DNA of 8,696 nt from an uncultured Bacilli bacterium. GTDB lineage: Bacteria > Bacillota_I > Bacilli_A > ML615J-28 > CAG-313. This document shows, in pieces, positions 1-5,392 of the stretch (position 1 is its first letter; every line of letters begins with the position of its first letter). A program made the translations under genes and the position numbers. A model generated the notes under the pieces. That model had not been told where the DNA came from, made no database searches, and saw only the letters and a program-made list of their open reading frames with translations. The DNA is taken from assembly GCA_947627685.1 (NCBI GenBank), contig CANQWZ010000054.1, positions 1 through 8,696 of the forward strand. Direction: 5' to 3'.

Positions 1-197
1 ATTATACTGAAGATCCAATTTTATCTAGTGATGTTATTGGTCAAACTTGTGGAACATTATTTGATGCTCAATGCACAAAAATTATGGAAGTTGATGGCAA
101 ACAACTTGTTAAAGTTATCGCTTGGTATGATAATGAAATGAGTTATACTGCTCAAATGGTTCGTACAGCTAAATATTTAGTTGAAAATTTTAAATAA
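1..197 (+). CDS. gap: Glyceraldehyde-3-phosphate dehydrogenase, C-terminal fragment
   Basis: This is the 3' end of a gene that begins before the window. The reading frame starts at base 3 and gives 64 residues before TAA at 195-197. The fragment contains VKVIAWYDNEMSYTAQMVRT, the highly conserved C-terminal part of the GAPDH catalytic domain, followed by the usual C-terminal helix ending in YLVENFK. The 'NEMSYTAQMVRT' variant resembles GAPDH of streptococci and related Firmicutes rather than the 'NEWGYSNR' type. By family knowledge the enzyme is cytoplasmic and catalyses NAD-dependent conversion of glyceraldehyde 3-phosphate to 1,3-bisphosphoglycerate in glycolysis. The catalytic cysteine lies upstream of the window and cannot be checked. 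A terminator follows directly, so this gene ends its transcription unit. Confidence 0.95.
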   Translation, partial: YTEDPILSSDVIGQTCGTLFDAQCTKIMEVDGKQLVKVIAWYDNEMSYTAQMVRTAKYLVENFK

Positions 198-211
198 AGA
201 ATCTTAAATAA

Positions 212-248
212 AAAAAAGAGTAATTGTCGATTCTAATTACTCTTTTTT
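212..248 (+). terminator. Intrinsic terminator after gap
   Basis: Two perfectly complementary 14-base arms (212-225 and 235-248) flank a 9-base loop (226-234). The 3' arm ends in six T and the 5' arm begins with six A. The core is GAGTAATT/AATTACTC. It begins 14 bases after the gap stop codon. Because the A and T runs are symmetrical it could work on both strands, but no opposing gene is visible here. Confidence 0.85.
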
Positions 249-267
249 ATGTTTTAATTACATAAAA

Positions 268-291
268 TTGTCATAAAATAAATTATATAAT
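268..291 (+). promoter_or_regulatory. Possible promoter for the AI-2E family gene
   Basis: A perfect -10 hexamer TATAAT lies at 286-291, between the gap terminator and the next gene. It would place the transcript start near 298, about 18 bases before the start codon. The only good -35-like hexamer, TTGTCA at 268-273, is just 12 bases upstream, which is too short for a standard sigma-A promoter. The -10 is therefore plausible but the -35 is not established. In DNA this AT-rich a TATAAT can occur by chance. Confidence 0.35.
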
Positions 292-315
292 ATTGATAAT
301 TGGAGTGTAAAAAGT

Positions 316-1359
316 TTGATGGCTAATAGGTTATACAAAATTTTAGAAATAATTGGGATATTAGTAATAATTTATATTTTTTATAAATTATTCCCTTTTA
401 TTAGGTTAATTTTACAATTTATTTTAAAAGTTGTTTTACCATTTGTGATAGCTTTTGTAATAGCTTTTGTGCTAGAACCAATTGTAGAATTTCTAGATAA
501 GAAAAAAATAAAGCGTAAATTTGCTATCTTAATCATTGGGGCAATTTTTGTTGGTGTAATTTTTTTAATCTTAAGATTTGCTATACCACTTTTTGTCAAA
601 GAACTTGGTAATTTCATGGAAATGTTACCTTCTTACTTTATTAAATTTAAGGCTTTTATAAATCAAATAATGACTAAATTTCAAAAAATACCTATTGACT
701 GGCAAGCCTCTTATGATAAAATTGAAACGATGGTTATGACAAAATTGTCGGAAATAATTATTAATATTTCCAATAATATACAAAGAAGTTTTTCCTATGT
801 TTTACAACTATTAATCACACCTATTTTAGCCATTTACTTTTTAAGTTACTATCCGAAAATTGAAGACTTCGTAAAGAAAAAATTGATTAAAAAAGAAGCC
901 ATTTATAATACTTTATCGGCCATAAAAATATCATTACGTAATTATATTAAAGGAGTTTTAATAATAATGGTTATTTTAAGTGTGGCGACAAGTTTTTCAT
1001 TCTTAATAATTGGTATAGATTATGCTTTTTTATTCGGCATCATTATTGGTATAACGGATATAATTCCTTATATTGGTCCTTATATTGGCGGAGCTATTGC
1101 TACGATATTTACATTAGTATCAAGCCCTGATAAAGTTTTAATGGTTTTAATAATAATTATCGTTTTACAATTTTTAGAAGGTAATTTTTTAGTACCAAAA
1201 GTTCAAAGTAAAACCATGCAAACTAATCCTATTTTAGTACTCTTATCGGTAACTTTCTTTGGTGAACTATTAGGAATAATAGGAATGATTATTGCGGTAC
1301 AGATGGAAAAAATTATTGAAATAATTTATCATTCAATAAAAAAGCAACAAATAAATTAA
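316..1359 (+). CDS. AI-2E family transporter (YtvI/YrrI/PerM-type permease)
   Basis: A 347-residue polytopic membrane protein of about normal length for the AI-2E/PerM family. Likely membrane helices are near residues 9-27, 31-56, 68-95, 160-178, 210-235, 236-268, 272-293 and 305-330. A longer soluble or amphipathic stretch lies at about 96-158, as is typical. The family signature DIIPYIGPYIGG is at 248-259, followed by EGNFLVPKVQ and the TNPILVLLSV segment of the last helices. Family members have been linked to autoinducer-2 export or to sodium/proton antiport, but the substrate cannot be read from sequence. The start is TTG at 316, 10 bases after GGAG (302-305). ATG at 319 is in frame and equally possible, changing the protein by one residue. 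As I recall, a member of this family (yrrI) sits beside alaS in Bacillus, which suits this context. Confidence 0.9.
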   Translation: MMANRLYKILEIIGILVIIYIFYKLFPFIRLILQFILKVVLPFVIAFVIAFVLEPIVEFLDKKKIKRKFAILIIGAIFVGVIFLILRFAIPLFVKELGNFMEMLPSYFIKFKAFINQIMTKFQKIPIDWQASYDKIETMVMTKLSEIIINISNNIQRSFSYVLQLLITPILAIYFLSYYPKIEDFVKKKLIKKEAIYNTLSAIKISLRNYIKGVLIIMVILSVATSFSFLIIGIDYAFLFGIIIGITDIIPYIGPYIGGAIATIFTLVSSPDKVLMVLIIIIVLQFLEGNFLVPKVQSKTMQTNPILVLLSVTFFGELLGIIGMIIAVQMEKIIEIIYHSIKKQQIN

Positions 1360-1369
1360 AAAAAAATAA

Positions 1370-1440
1370 AAAATAGCATATTTTTTTTGCTATTTTAATA
1401 TATATTAAATAGCAAAAAAATAACTAATCATGCTATTTTT
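1370..1440 (+). terminator. Repeated TAGCA inverted repeats; probable terminator region after the AI-2E gene
   Basis: Four copies of one 8-base motif alternate in orientation: AAATAGCA at 1371-1378, TGCTATTT at 1388-1395, AAATAGCA at 1407-1414 and TGCTATTT at 1431-1438. Neighbouring arms can pair in three exclusive ways. The strongest is the central hairpin 1382-1420, which pairs T7-GCTATTT with AAATAGC-A7 plus AATAT/ATATT, leaving one bulged T. The outer pairings are an 8-9 bp stem with a T-rich loop (1370-1396) and an 8-bp stem with a 16-base loop, followed by a short T run (1407-1440). The position just after a stop codon suggests transcription termination. The stems are AT-rich and no long T tract follows the strongest one, so efficiency is uncertain. 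Confidence 0.5.
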
Positions 1441-1558
1441 AGACATAAAAAATGCTCTTTTTTAGGGCTAAAAAATACCATTTACGTAATAAAATGTCAA
1501 TTTACCAAAAAAATATAGGTAAGATTTAAAAAAATTAATAAATAAAAGGTATTTTTAA
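1441..1558 (+). other. AT-rich spacer upstream of the membrane-protein operon
   Basis: With the inverted repeats before it and the promoter after it, this makes up a gene-free stretch of nearly 300 bases. I see no coding region or RNA gene. It holds only weak symmetric elements: TTTTTTAG/CTAAAAAA around 1458-1475 with a 2-base centre, a perfect 8-bp palindrome TTACGTAA at 1482-1489, and TTACC/GGTAA at 1502-1506 and 1518-1522. AAAAATACC at 1471-1479 is complementary to GGTATTTTT at 1548-1556, immediately before the -35 box. In such AT-rich DNA some of these are expected by chance. A-tracts upstream of the -35 could act as an UP-element, which is inference. Confidence 0.4.
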
Positions 1559-1587
1559 TTTACAAAAAAAACACTTTATGATATAAT
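1559..1587 (+). promoter_or_regulatory. Strong sigma-A type promoter with extended -10
   Basis: The -35 box TTTACA (1559-1564) is separated by exactly 17 bases from a perfect -10 box TATAAT (1582-1587). A TG at 1579-1580, one base upstream of the -10, makes the extended form TGnTATAAT. The -35 differs from TTGACA at one position. The predicted transcript start is near 1594, giving a leader of about 63 bases before the ATG at 1657. This is the best promoter in the window and should drive the pair of genes at 1657-5136. Confidence 0.8.
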
Positions 1588-1600
1588 ATGCATAGAATAT

Positions 1601-1629
1601 TTACAAATTTCTTCCGTAATAATTTGTAA
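1601..1629 (+). promoter_or_regulatory. Leader hairpin or operator-like inverted repeat
   Basis: TTACAAATT (1601-1609) and AATTTGTAA (1621-1629) form a perfect 9-bp inverted repeat around an 11-base centre. It lies at roughly +8 to +36 of the transcript predicted from the upstream promoter and ends 14 bases before the Shine-Dalgarno. It could be a repressor binding site overlapping early transcribed sequence, or a 5' stem-loop that stabilises the mRNA. There is no T run after it, so it does not look like a terminator. The function is inferred from position only. Confidence 0.5.
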
Positions 1630-1656
1630 TTTTGATAAAAATGAAGGAGTGAGCAT

Positions 1657-3288
1657 ATGCTATCAAAAAAACAAAAAACAATTATGACAGTCCTTGGCTC
1701 AATTGGACTATTAGTAGGTTTGGTTGTAGCAATTCCATTCAGATCTTTTCCTGGATTAAATCACATTGCCAATATTCTTAGAGTTGAATTAATTTTAGAT
1801 TTAGTTTTAGGCGTTGTTGCAATGTTATTAGTTATTTACCCACTTACTAAAAAGTATAAATTATTAGAAATGTATCGTGAGAATTCTAAAATAGTATTAG
1901 TTATGTGCTATTTTCCAATCCTTTGCTACATAATTGGTGCAATAACAAATTTAATTTATACATTATCTTTCAATTATATTGAACTTGGTATGGTAACAGC
2001 AGTATCTGATAAAGTTTTAGGTATTGTAATTGCTGTTTTAACAGTATATTTAATATTTACTATCTATTGTATCTTTAGACTTCCATCACTTGTTATGAAA
2101 TTAGATAAATTAGGTAATACTTTATTAGATTTCTTCTTATTGATTATTGCTGTATGCTTTATCGTTGTATCATTTAGAGTTAATTTTGTTTATAATGATA
2201 TGTATTCATTCTTTGATCAATATTTTGTAGGTAATCCATTACTATTTATAATTTATATTTTATTAATTATTGGCTTTGGTCTTGCCATTAAGTTTATTGT
2301 GCAAACAGTTAAAAAAGATGAAACATTGATTTATTATAATAGTAATAAAAATTATGAAGATTTCGTCAAAAATGTTGAATATAATCATGCATATAATGAC
2401 ACATTAGATGATTTTGAAAATTATTTTGATGCAAATTATGATGAATATGATAAATTAGAAATTGAAGAAGTCGACGAATTCGAAGAAGAAAAAGTTGATA
2501 ATGTAACTAAAGTTAGTCTTGATAGCAATGAAAGTAGTGAAGATACTACCGAGCCAGTAGTAGATATTGATGATAATACTGAAGTTGCTGAATCTGAAGA
2601 ACTAAAGCAAATCACCAAAGAAAAAGCTGAACTTTTAGCGCAAATTGATGAAAAGAATAAAGTTCTAGCTGAAGTACGTCAAAAGAAAAATGATGTTGAA
2701 ACAGCTGAAGAAGAACTTCGTAAAGCTAAAGAAGCTTTTGCCAGTGAATATGCTGAATACAATCAATATAAACTTGATCATGCTGGTGAAGAAGTTGAAG
2801 AAGCACCTAAAAAGAAAGAAAAGAAAATCACCCCTAGCTTTGAAAAAGTTGTTGAATATGTTAATTCTTTTTCTGAAACTAAAGATTTCAAAGTTAATGC
2901 TAATGCAAAGGGTAATTTATTAAAATTCTATATTGGTAAGAAGATGTTCTTAGTACTTCAATCAACTAATAATGATTATCGTATTAGCTTTATTGCTTCG
3001 GAAGAAAAATTTGTTAATTACGTAACTTCTCGTCCTGGTGAAATTAATGTACCTAAAAATTTAAAGGATAACAACTGGTTACGTTTTGTTAATAAAGGTA
3101 AAGAAAAAGAAAGTTTCATTCGTCAAATTATTAAACAAGCAGTTACAACAGCAACTGATCAAATTAAAACTGAAGAAGAAGCAAAAGCTGCCGCAAGAAA
3201 AGCAAAAGCTGCTGAACGTGCTAAAGAAAGAGCTGCTAAAAGAGCACTTGAAAAGGCTAAGTTAGCAAATGAAACACAAGGTGAATAG
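1657..3288 (+). CDS. Unknown six-helix membrane protein with coiled coil, YjbR-like domain and charged tail (paralogue A)
   Basis: 543 residues; I do not recognise the gene. Six hydrophobic helices are visible at about 9-27, 41-62, 78-100, 117-140, 155-176 and 192-216. There follow a very acidic linker (about 245-312, rich in D/E/Y/S) and a heptad-like coiled coil (about 313-370). A compact domain spans about 393-495, then an Ala/Lys/Glu/Arg-rich tail (about 505-540). The compact domain contains KFYIGKKMFLVLQ, NNDYRISF, SRPGEI, NNWLRF and RQIIKQAV. This order weakly resembles the MmcQ/YjbR fold (PF04237), an inference that needs profile comparison. The start is ATG at 1657, seven bases after AAGGAG (1644-1649), downstream of the strong promoter. 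The next gene, 21 bases downstream, encodes a protein of the same architecture. The soluble part is probably cytoplasmic, making this an inner-membrane anchor with a cytosolic binding domain. Confidence 0.85.
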   Translation: MLSKKQKTIMTVLGSIGLLVGLVVAIPFRSFPGLNHIANILRVELILDLVLGVVAMLLVIYPLTKKYKLLEMYRENSKIVLVMCYFPILCYIIGAITNLIYTLSFNYIELGMVTAVSDKVLGIVIAVLTVYLIFTIYCIFRLPSLVMKLDKLGNTLLDFFLLIIAVCFIVVSFRVNFVYNDMYSFFDQYFVGNPLLFIIYILLIIGFGLAIKFIVQTVKKDETLIYYNSNKNYEDFVKNVEYNHAYNDTLDDFENYFDANYDEYDKLEIEEVDEFEEEKVDNVTKVSLDSNESSEDTTEPVVDIDDNTEVAESEELKQITKEKAELLAQIDEKNKVLAEVRQKKNDVETAEEELRKAKEAFASEYAEYNQYKLDHAGEEVEEAPKKKEKKITPSFEKVVEYVNSFSETKDFKVNANAKGNLLKFYIGKKMFLVLQSTNNDYRISFIASEEKFVNYVTSRPGEINVPKNLKDNNWLRFVNKGKEKESFIRQIIKQAVTTATDQIKTEEEAKAAARKAKAAERAKERAAKRALEKAKLANETQGE

Positions 3289-3291
3289 TAG

Positions 3292-3299
3292 AAAGGTGG
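3292..3299 (+). promoter_or_regulatory. Ribosome binding site of paralogue B
   Basis: AAAGGTGG lies in the 21-base gap between the TAG of paralogue A (3286-3288) and the ATG at 3310. It matches the anti-SD-complementary AAAGGAGG with one change and is about 10 bases from the ATG. It supports the start at 3310 and translation from a shared mRNA. No promoter or terminator fits in the gap. Confidence 0.65.
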
Positions 3300-3309
3300 T
3301 TAATACAAT

Positions 3310-5136
3310 ATGAATAATATTAAATATCAAAATCGTCGTTTACTATTTATTTTAGCAACTGTTGGCCTTTGGTTAAATGTTATAATGTTTATTCCTTTTG
3401 GTAAAACATTTGGTGAAGTTGAAAACATTATAAAATTTATTGCCTTACCAATTGTCATTTTAGCTTTGAATTTAGTAATTTCTTTAAAGAAATTTTCTGA
3501 ATATCGTCCTACTAATCGTTTACAATCATATGCAAGTTATTTACCTATGTTTGGTTACTTTGTTTCAACTTTTGCATATTTGATTTTTATGACTAATAGA
3601 GCTAAACCTGATGCTGTATTCTCATATAATGTTTACTTATTTATGATGGTTACTTTTGCTTTGATAAGCGTTGCCTTCGTTTGTTTACAATTTACAATGG
3701 ATAAGGTTAACTTATCACTTACAAAAAATCAAGTAAATGTTATCGATGTTGTTGTATATCTTGCTTTTATCTTAGATTTAGTTTTATTAAGATTTGTTGT
3801 TTTAAAAGATTACACAGACATAACTTTAGATAATAGTTCAGCTGGTAATATTATTGTAGGTATTGTTATTGGTGCTGCTGTTTTAACTTTGATGTTCTTA
3901 AGATTAGTTTATTTTTATAAATCTAATGAAGAATTTGTAGCCCATGATCGTAATGAATTATTAAATCATTGGCAAAATCTACATGATGAAGCTTATTCTA
4001 ATGCGGAACTAATGATTCTTTATTCTTTAAATAACTATACAGATGAACGTTTTGTTGTAAATTCAAATCAAGTAACTGTTGAAGAAGGAACTGTTGTAGT
4101 TGATGAAGATGAACTTGCAAAATTACAATCAGAAGTTAAAGTTCTTAAAGATGATCGTAATGTAGCTAATGCTAAATATAAAAAGGTAAGAGAAGAACTA
4201 ACAACTTTACAAAATCAAGTTAAGTTAGACGTTGCTAAAACCGAATTAGAAGGTCTAAAGAAACAATTAGAAGTTTTAGATGAAAGTATTAATGAAGAAA
4301 CTACTCGCGTTAATGATGATGTTAGTCAATATGAAGATGAAAAAGCAGCCTTTGAAGAGACTGTAAAACAATTTAATCTTGACCGTGATGAATATCTTAA
4401 AACTATTGGCTTTGAGTCAATTGCGGCTGCTAAAGCTCATGAAGAAGCTGAATTAGCAGCGAAAGCTGAACGTCAAGCAGCACTTGCAAAACCTAAAGCT
4501 GAAAAAGTATTCAAGCCTTCATATGATGAAATGTTAGGCTTTGCTAAACATGCCGAAGGTGAAGATTTAAGTGTTGTTGTTAATGCTAGTAACACGCAAC
4601 ATAAGTTTATGGTAGGTAAGAAGCCATATCTTATCATGCAAAAGACTAATAACTATTATCGTCTTACTTTCTGCGTTAAAGAAGAAGATATTCTTACATA
4701 TTTACAAAATTATCCAGGTGTTATTGCTGTTGCCAAATCACCAAAATCAGCTAATTTCTTAACTATTTCTAATACAGGTGAATTAGATGAAGAATTATTA
4801 AAGAAAATTATTTCTGAATCATTGCCTGCCGAAATTGCAACTGAAGAAGCAATCGAAGCCAAAAAAGCTGAAGAACAAGCTAAAGCGGCTGCTAAAAAGG
4901 CTGAAGAAGATGAAAGAAAGGCTCTTGCTGATTGGGCAGTTAAAGAACAAAAACGTCAAGAAAGAGAACGTATTAAAGCCGAAAAGGCTGCTGCAAGAAA
5001 AGCTGAAAGAGAAGCTCTTGCTGCTGCTAAAGCTGCAGAAAAAGAAGCTGCTAAAAAGGCTGAACAAGAAGCAAAAGCTGCAGAAAAAGAAGCAGCTAGC
5101 AATAATGAATCTAAAGAAGGCAATGAAGCCGCTTAA
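3310..5136 (+). CDS. Unknown six-helix membrane protein with long coiled coil, YjbR-like domain and charged tail (paralogue B)
   Basis: 608 residues; I do not recognise the gene. Hydrophobic helices lie near 9-29, 41-59, 77-95, 106-128, 144-165 and 179-203. A linker (205-262) leads to an extended coiled coil (about 266-395), much longer than in paralogue A. A compact domain (about 401-505) has KFMVGKKPYLIMQKTNN, YYRLTFCVKEED, NYPGVI and ELDEELLKKIISESL. A strongly charged Ala/Lys/Glu/Arg tail of about 90 residues follows. The compact domain aligns by eye with paralogue A (shared PS, GKK, TNN/YR, EE, PG) in the same order. The GKK...YPGV...ELDEELLKKII succession resembles MmcQ/YjbR proteins, some of which are described as DNA-binding. 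The start is ATG at 3310, preceded by AAAGGTGG. It is probably co-transcribed and co-translated with paralogue A. There is no intrinsic terminator after its TAA (5134-5136), so transcripts may run into the T-box. Confidence 0.85.
   Translation: MNNIKYQNRRLLFILATVGLWLNVIMFIPFGKTFGEVENIIKFIALPIVILALNLVISLKKFSEYRPTNRLQSYASYLPMFGYFVSTFAYLIFMTNRAKPDAVFSYNVYLFMMVTFALISVAFVCLQFTMDKVNLSLTKNQVNVIDVVVYLAFILDLVLLRFVVLKDYTDITLDNSSAGNIIVGIVIGAAVLTLMFLRLVYFYKSNEEFVAHDRNELLNHWQNLHDEAYSNAELMILYSLNNYTDERFVVNSNQVTVEEGTVVVDEDELAKLQSEVKVLKDDRNVANAKYKKVREELTTLQNQVKLDVAKTELEGLKKQLEVLDESINEETTRVNDDVSQYEDEKAAFEETVKQFNLDRDEYLKTIGFESIAAAKAHEEAELAAKAERQAALAKPKAEKVFKPSYDEMLGFAKHAEGEDLSVVVNASNTQHKFMVGKKPYLIMQKTNNYYRLTFCVKEEDILTYLQNYPGVIAVAKSPKSANFLTISNTGELDEELLKKIISESLPAEIATEEAIEAKKAEEQAKAAAKKAEEDERKALADWAVKEQKRQERERIKAEKAAARKAEREALAAAKAAEKEAAKKAEQEAKAAEKEAASNNESKEGNEAA
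5029..5093 (+). repeat. In-frame 45-base direct repeat in the charged tail of paralogue B
   Basis: The same 20 bases, AAAGCTGCAGAAAAAGAAGC, occur at 5029-5048 and 5074-5093, exactly 45 bases (15 codons) apart. They encode the repeated peptide AKAAEKEAA. Surrounding codons are similar but not identical (AAKKAE also occurs near residue 527). This points to growth of the tail by in-frame duplication of a helix-forming Ala/Lys/Glu unit. Confidence 0.7.
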
Positions 5137-5146
5137 TATTTAAATC

Positions 5147-5152
5147 GATAAT
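5147..5152 (+). promoter_or_regulatory. Weak candidate -10 box for the alaS leader
   Basis: GATAAT at 5147-5152 lies just upstream of the first T-box helix, where an alaS promoter would be expected. The hexamer 17 bases upstream (TGAAGC, 5124-5129) is a poor -35 match and lies inside paralogue B. A separate alaS promoter is expected because T-box leaders normally begin close to stem I. The sequence support is weak, and read-through from the operon upstream is an alternative. Confidence 0.25.
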
Positions 5153-5155
5153 GTA

Positions 5156-5365
5156 AAGATTAGTAAAATAATATTTATTTGAAGAGAGTGGTTGTTAGGT
5201 GAAAAACCATATTAGATATTATTTTAAGCTCCTTTACTAGTGGAACTAATCCTTCCCGCAACTAAAACGTTGCGTTAAAACAAACAAAGCGATAAAACTA
5301 ATAGTTTTATAATTAGGATGGTACCGCGTTTAAAATCGTTCCTTATTCTTAGGAGCGATTTTTTT
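5156..5365 (+). promoter_or_regulatory. T-box riboswitch (alanine, tRNA-Ala sensing) controlling alaS
   Basis: The leader holds the main T-box elements in order. The stem I base pairs GATTAGT (5158-5164) with ACTAATC (5245-5251). GAAGAGAG is at 5181-5188. A distal hairpin TGGTT/AACCA (5189-5193/5205-5209) has GGTGAAA in its loop. GCT at 5228-5230 is the likely specifier codon for alanine. Stem III is CGCAAC/GTTGCG (5257-5262/5269-5274). The T-box sequence AGGATGGTACCGCG is at 5315-5328; its TGGT would pair with a tRNA acceptor end whose discriminator base is A, as in tRNA-Ala. The antiterminator forms as AGGA (5315-5318) with TCCT (5340-5343) and GCG (5326-5328) with CGT (5337-5339), leaving the TGGTACC bulge. 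Uncharged tRNA-Ala should stabilise it and allow alaS expression. The specifier call is less certain than the class call. Confidence 0.93.
5332..5365 (+). terminator. T-box regulated intrinsic terminator before alaS
   Basis: The arms 5332-5343 and 5351-5362 form a 12-bp stem with one G-U pair around a 7-base loop, followed by a T7 run (5359-5365). The 5' arm includes TCGTTCCT, the same bases needed by the antiterminator, so the two structures exclude each other. It lies 25 bases before the alaS start codon. It should form when tRNA-Ala is charged. Confidence 0.93.
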
Positions 5366-5376
5366 ATTTCAAAAAT

Positions 5377-5392
5377 GGAGGTAAAAGGATTG
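5377..5392 (+). promoter_or_regulatory. Ribosome binding site that sets a TTG start for alaS
   Basis: GGAGGT (5377-5382) is seven bases before TTG (5390-5392). The in-frame ATG at 5375 overlaps this site and has no Shine-Dalgarno of its own. The in-frame ATG at 5318 lies inside the T-box element. Translation from TTG gives MKKLTSNQIRKLWLDFF, matching the usual AlaS N-terminus. Confidence 0.85.

Noticed and set aside
268..273. TTGTCA as -35 box for the AI-2E gene
   Set aside because: The spacing to TATAAT at 286 is 12 bases, well below the 16-18 expected.
1370..1440. CRISPR-like repeat array
   Set aside because: The repeated unit is only eight bases, alternates in orientation and has irregular spacing with AT-rich spacers; this is nested inverted repeats, not CRISPR.
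1471..1556. Long-range pairing AAAAATACC (1471-1479) with GGTATTTTT (1548-1556)
   Set aside because: Nine bases, mostly A/T, 68 bases apart in extremely AT-rich DNA; easily due to chance and not clearly transcribed.
2690..2923. Lys/Leu-rich + frame inside paralogue A
   Set aside because: Shadow of the coiled-coil region in another frame, with composition typical of out-of-frame AT-rich DNA.
4819..5067. Open frame on the - strand of about 82 codons rich in Phe and Ser
   Set aside because: It is the complement of the Ala/Lys/Glu-rich tail of paralogue B. TTC/TTT/TCT repeats arise from GAA/AAA/AGA codons on the coding strand, and no ribosome site supports it.
4835..5143. Open + frame of about 100 codons, Lys/Leu-rich, overlapping the end of paralogue B
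   Set aside because: It is a frame-shifted reading of the low-complexity GCT/AAA/GAA codons. Paralogue B has a full architecture in its own frame and this one has no Shine-Dalgarno.
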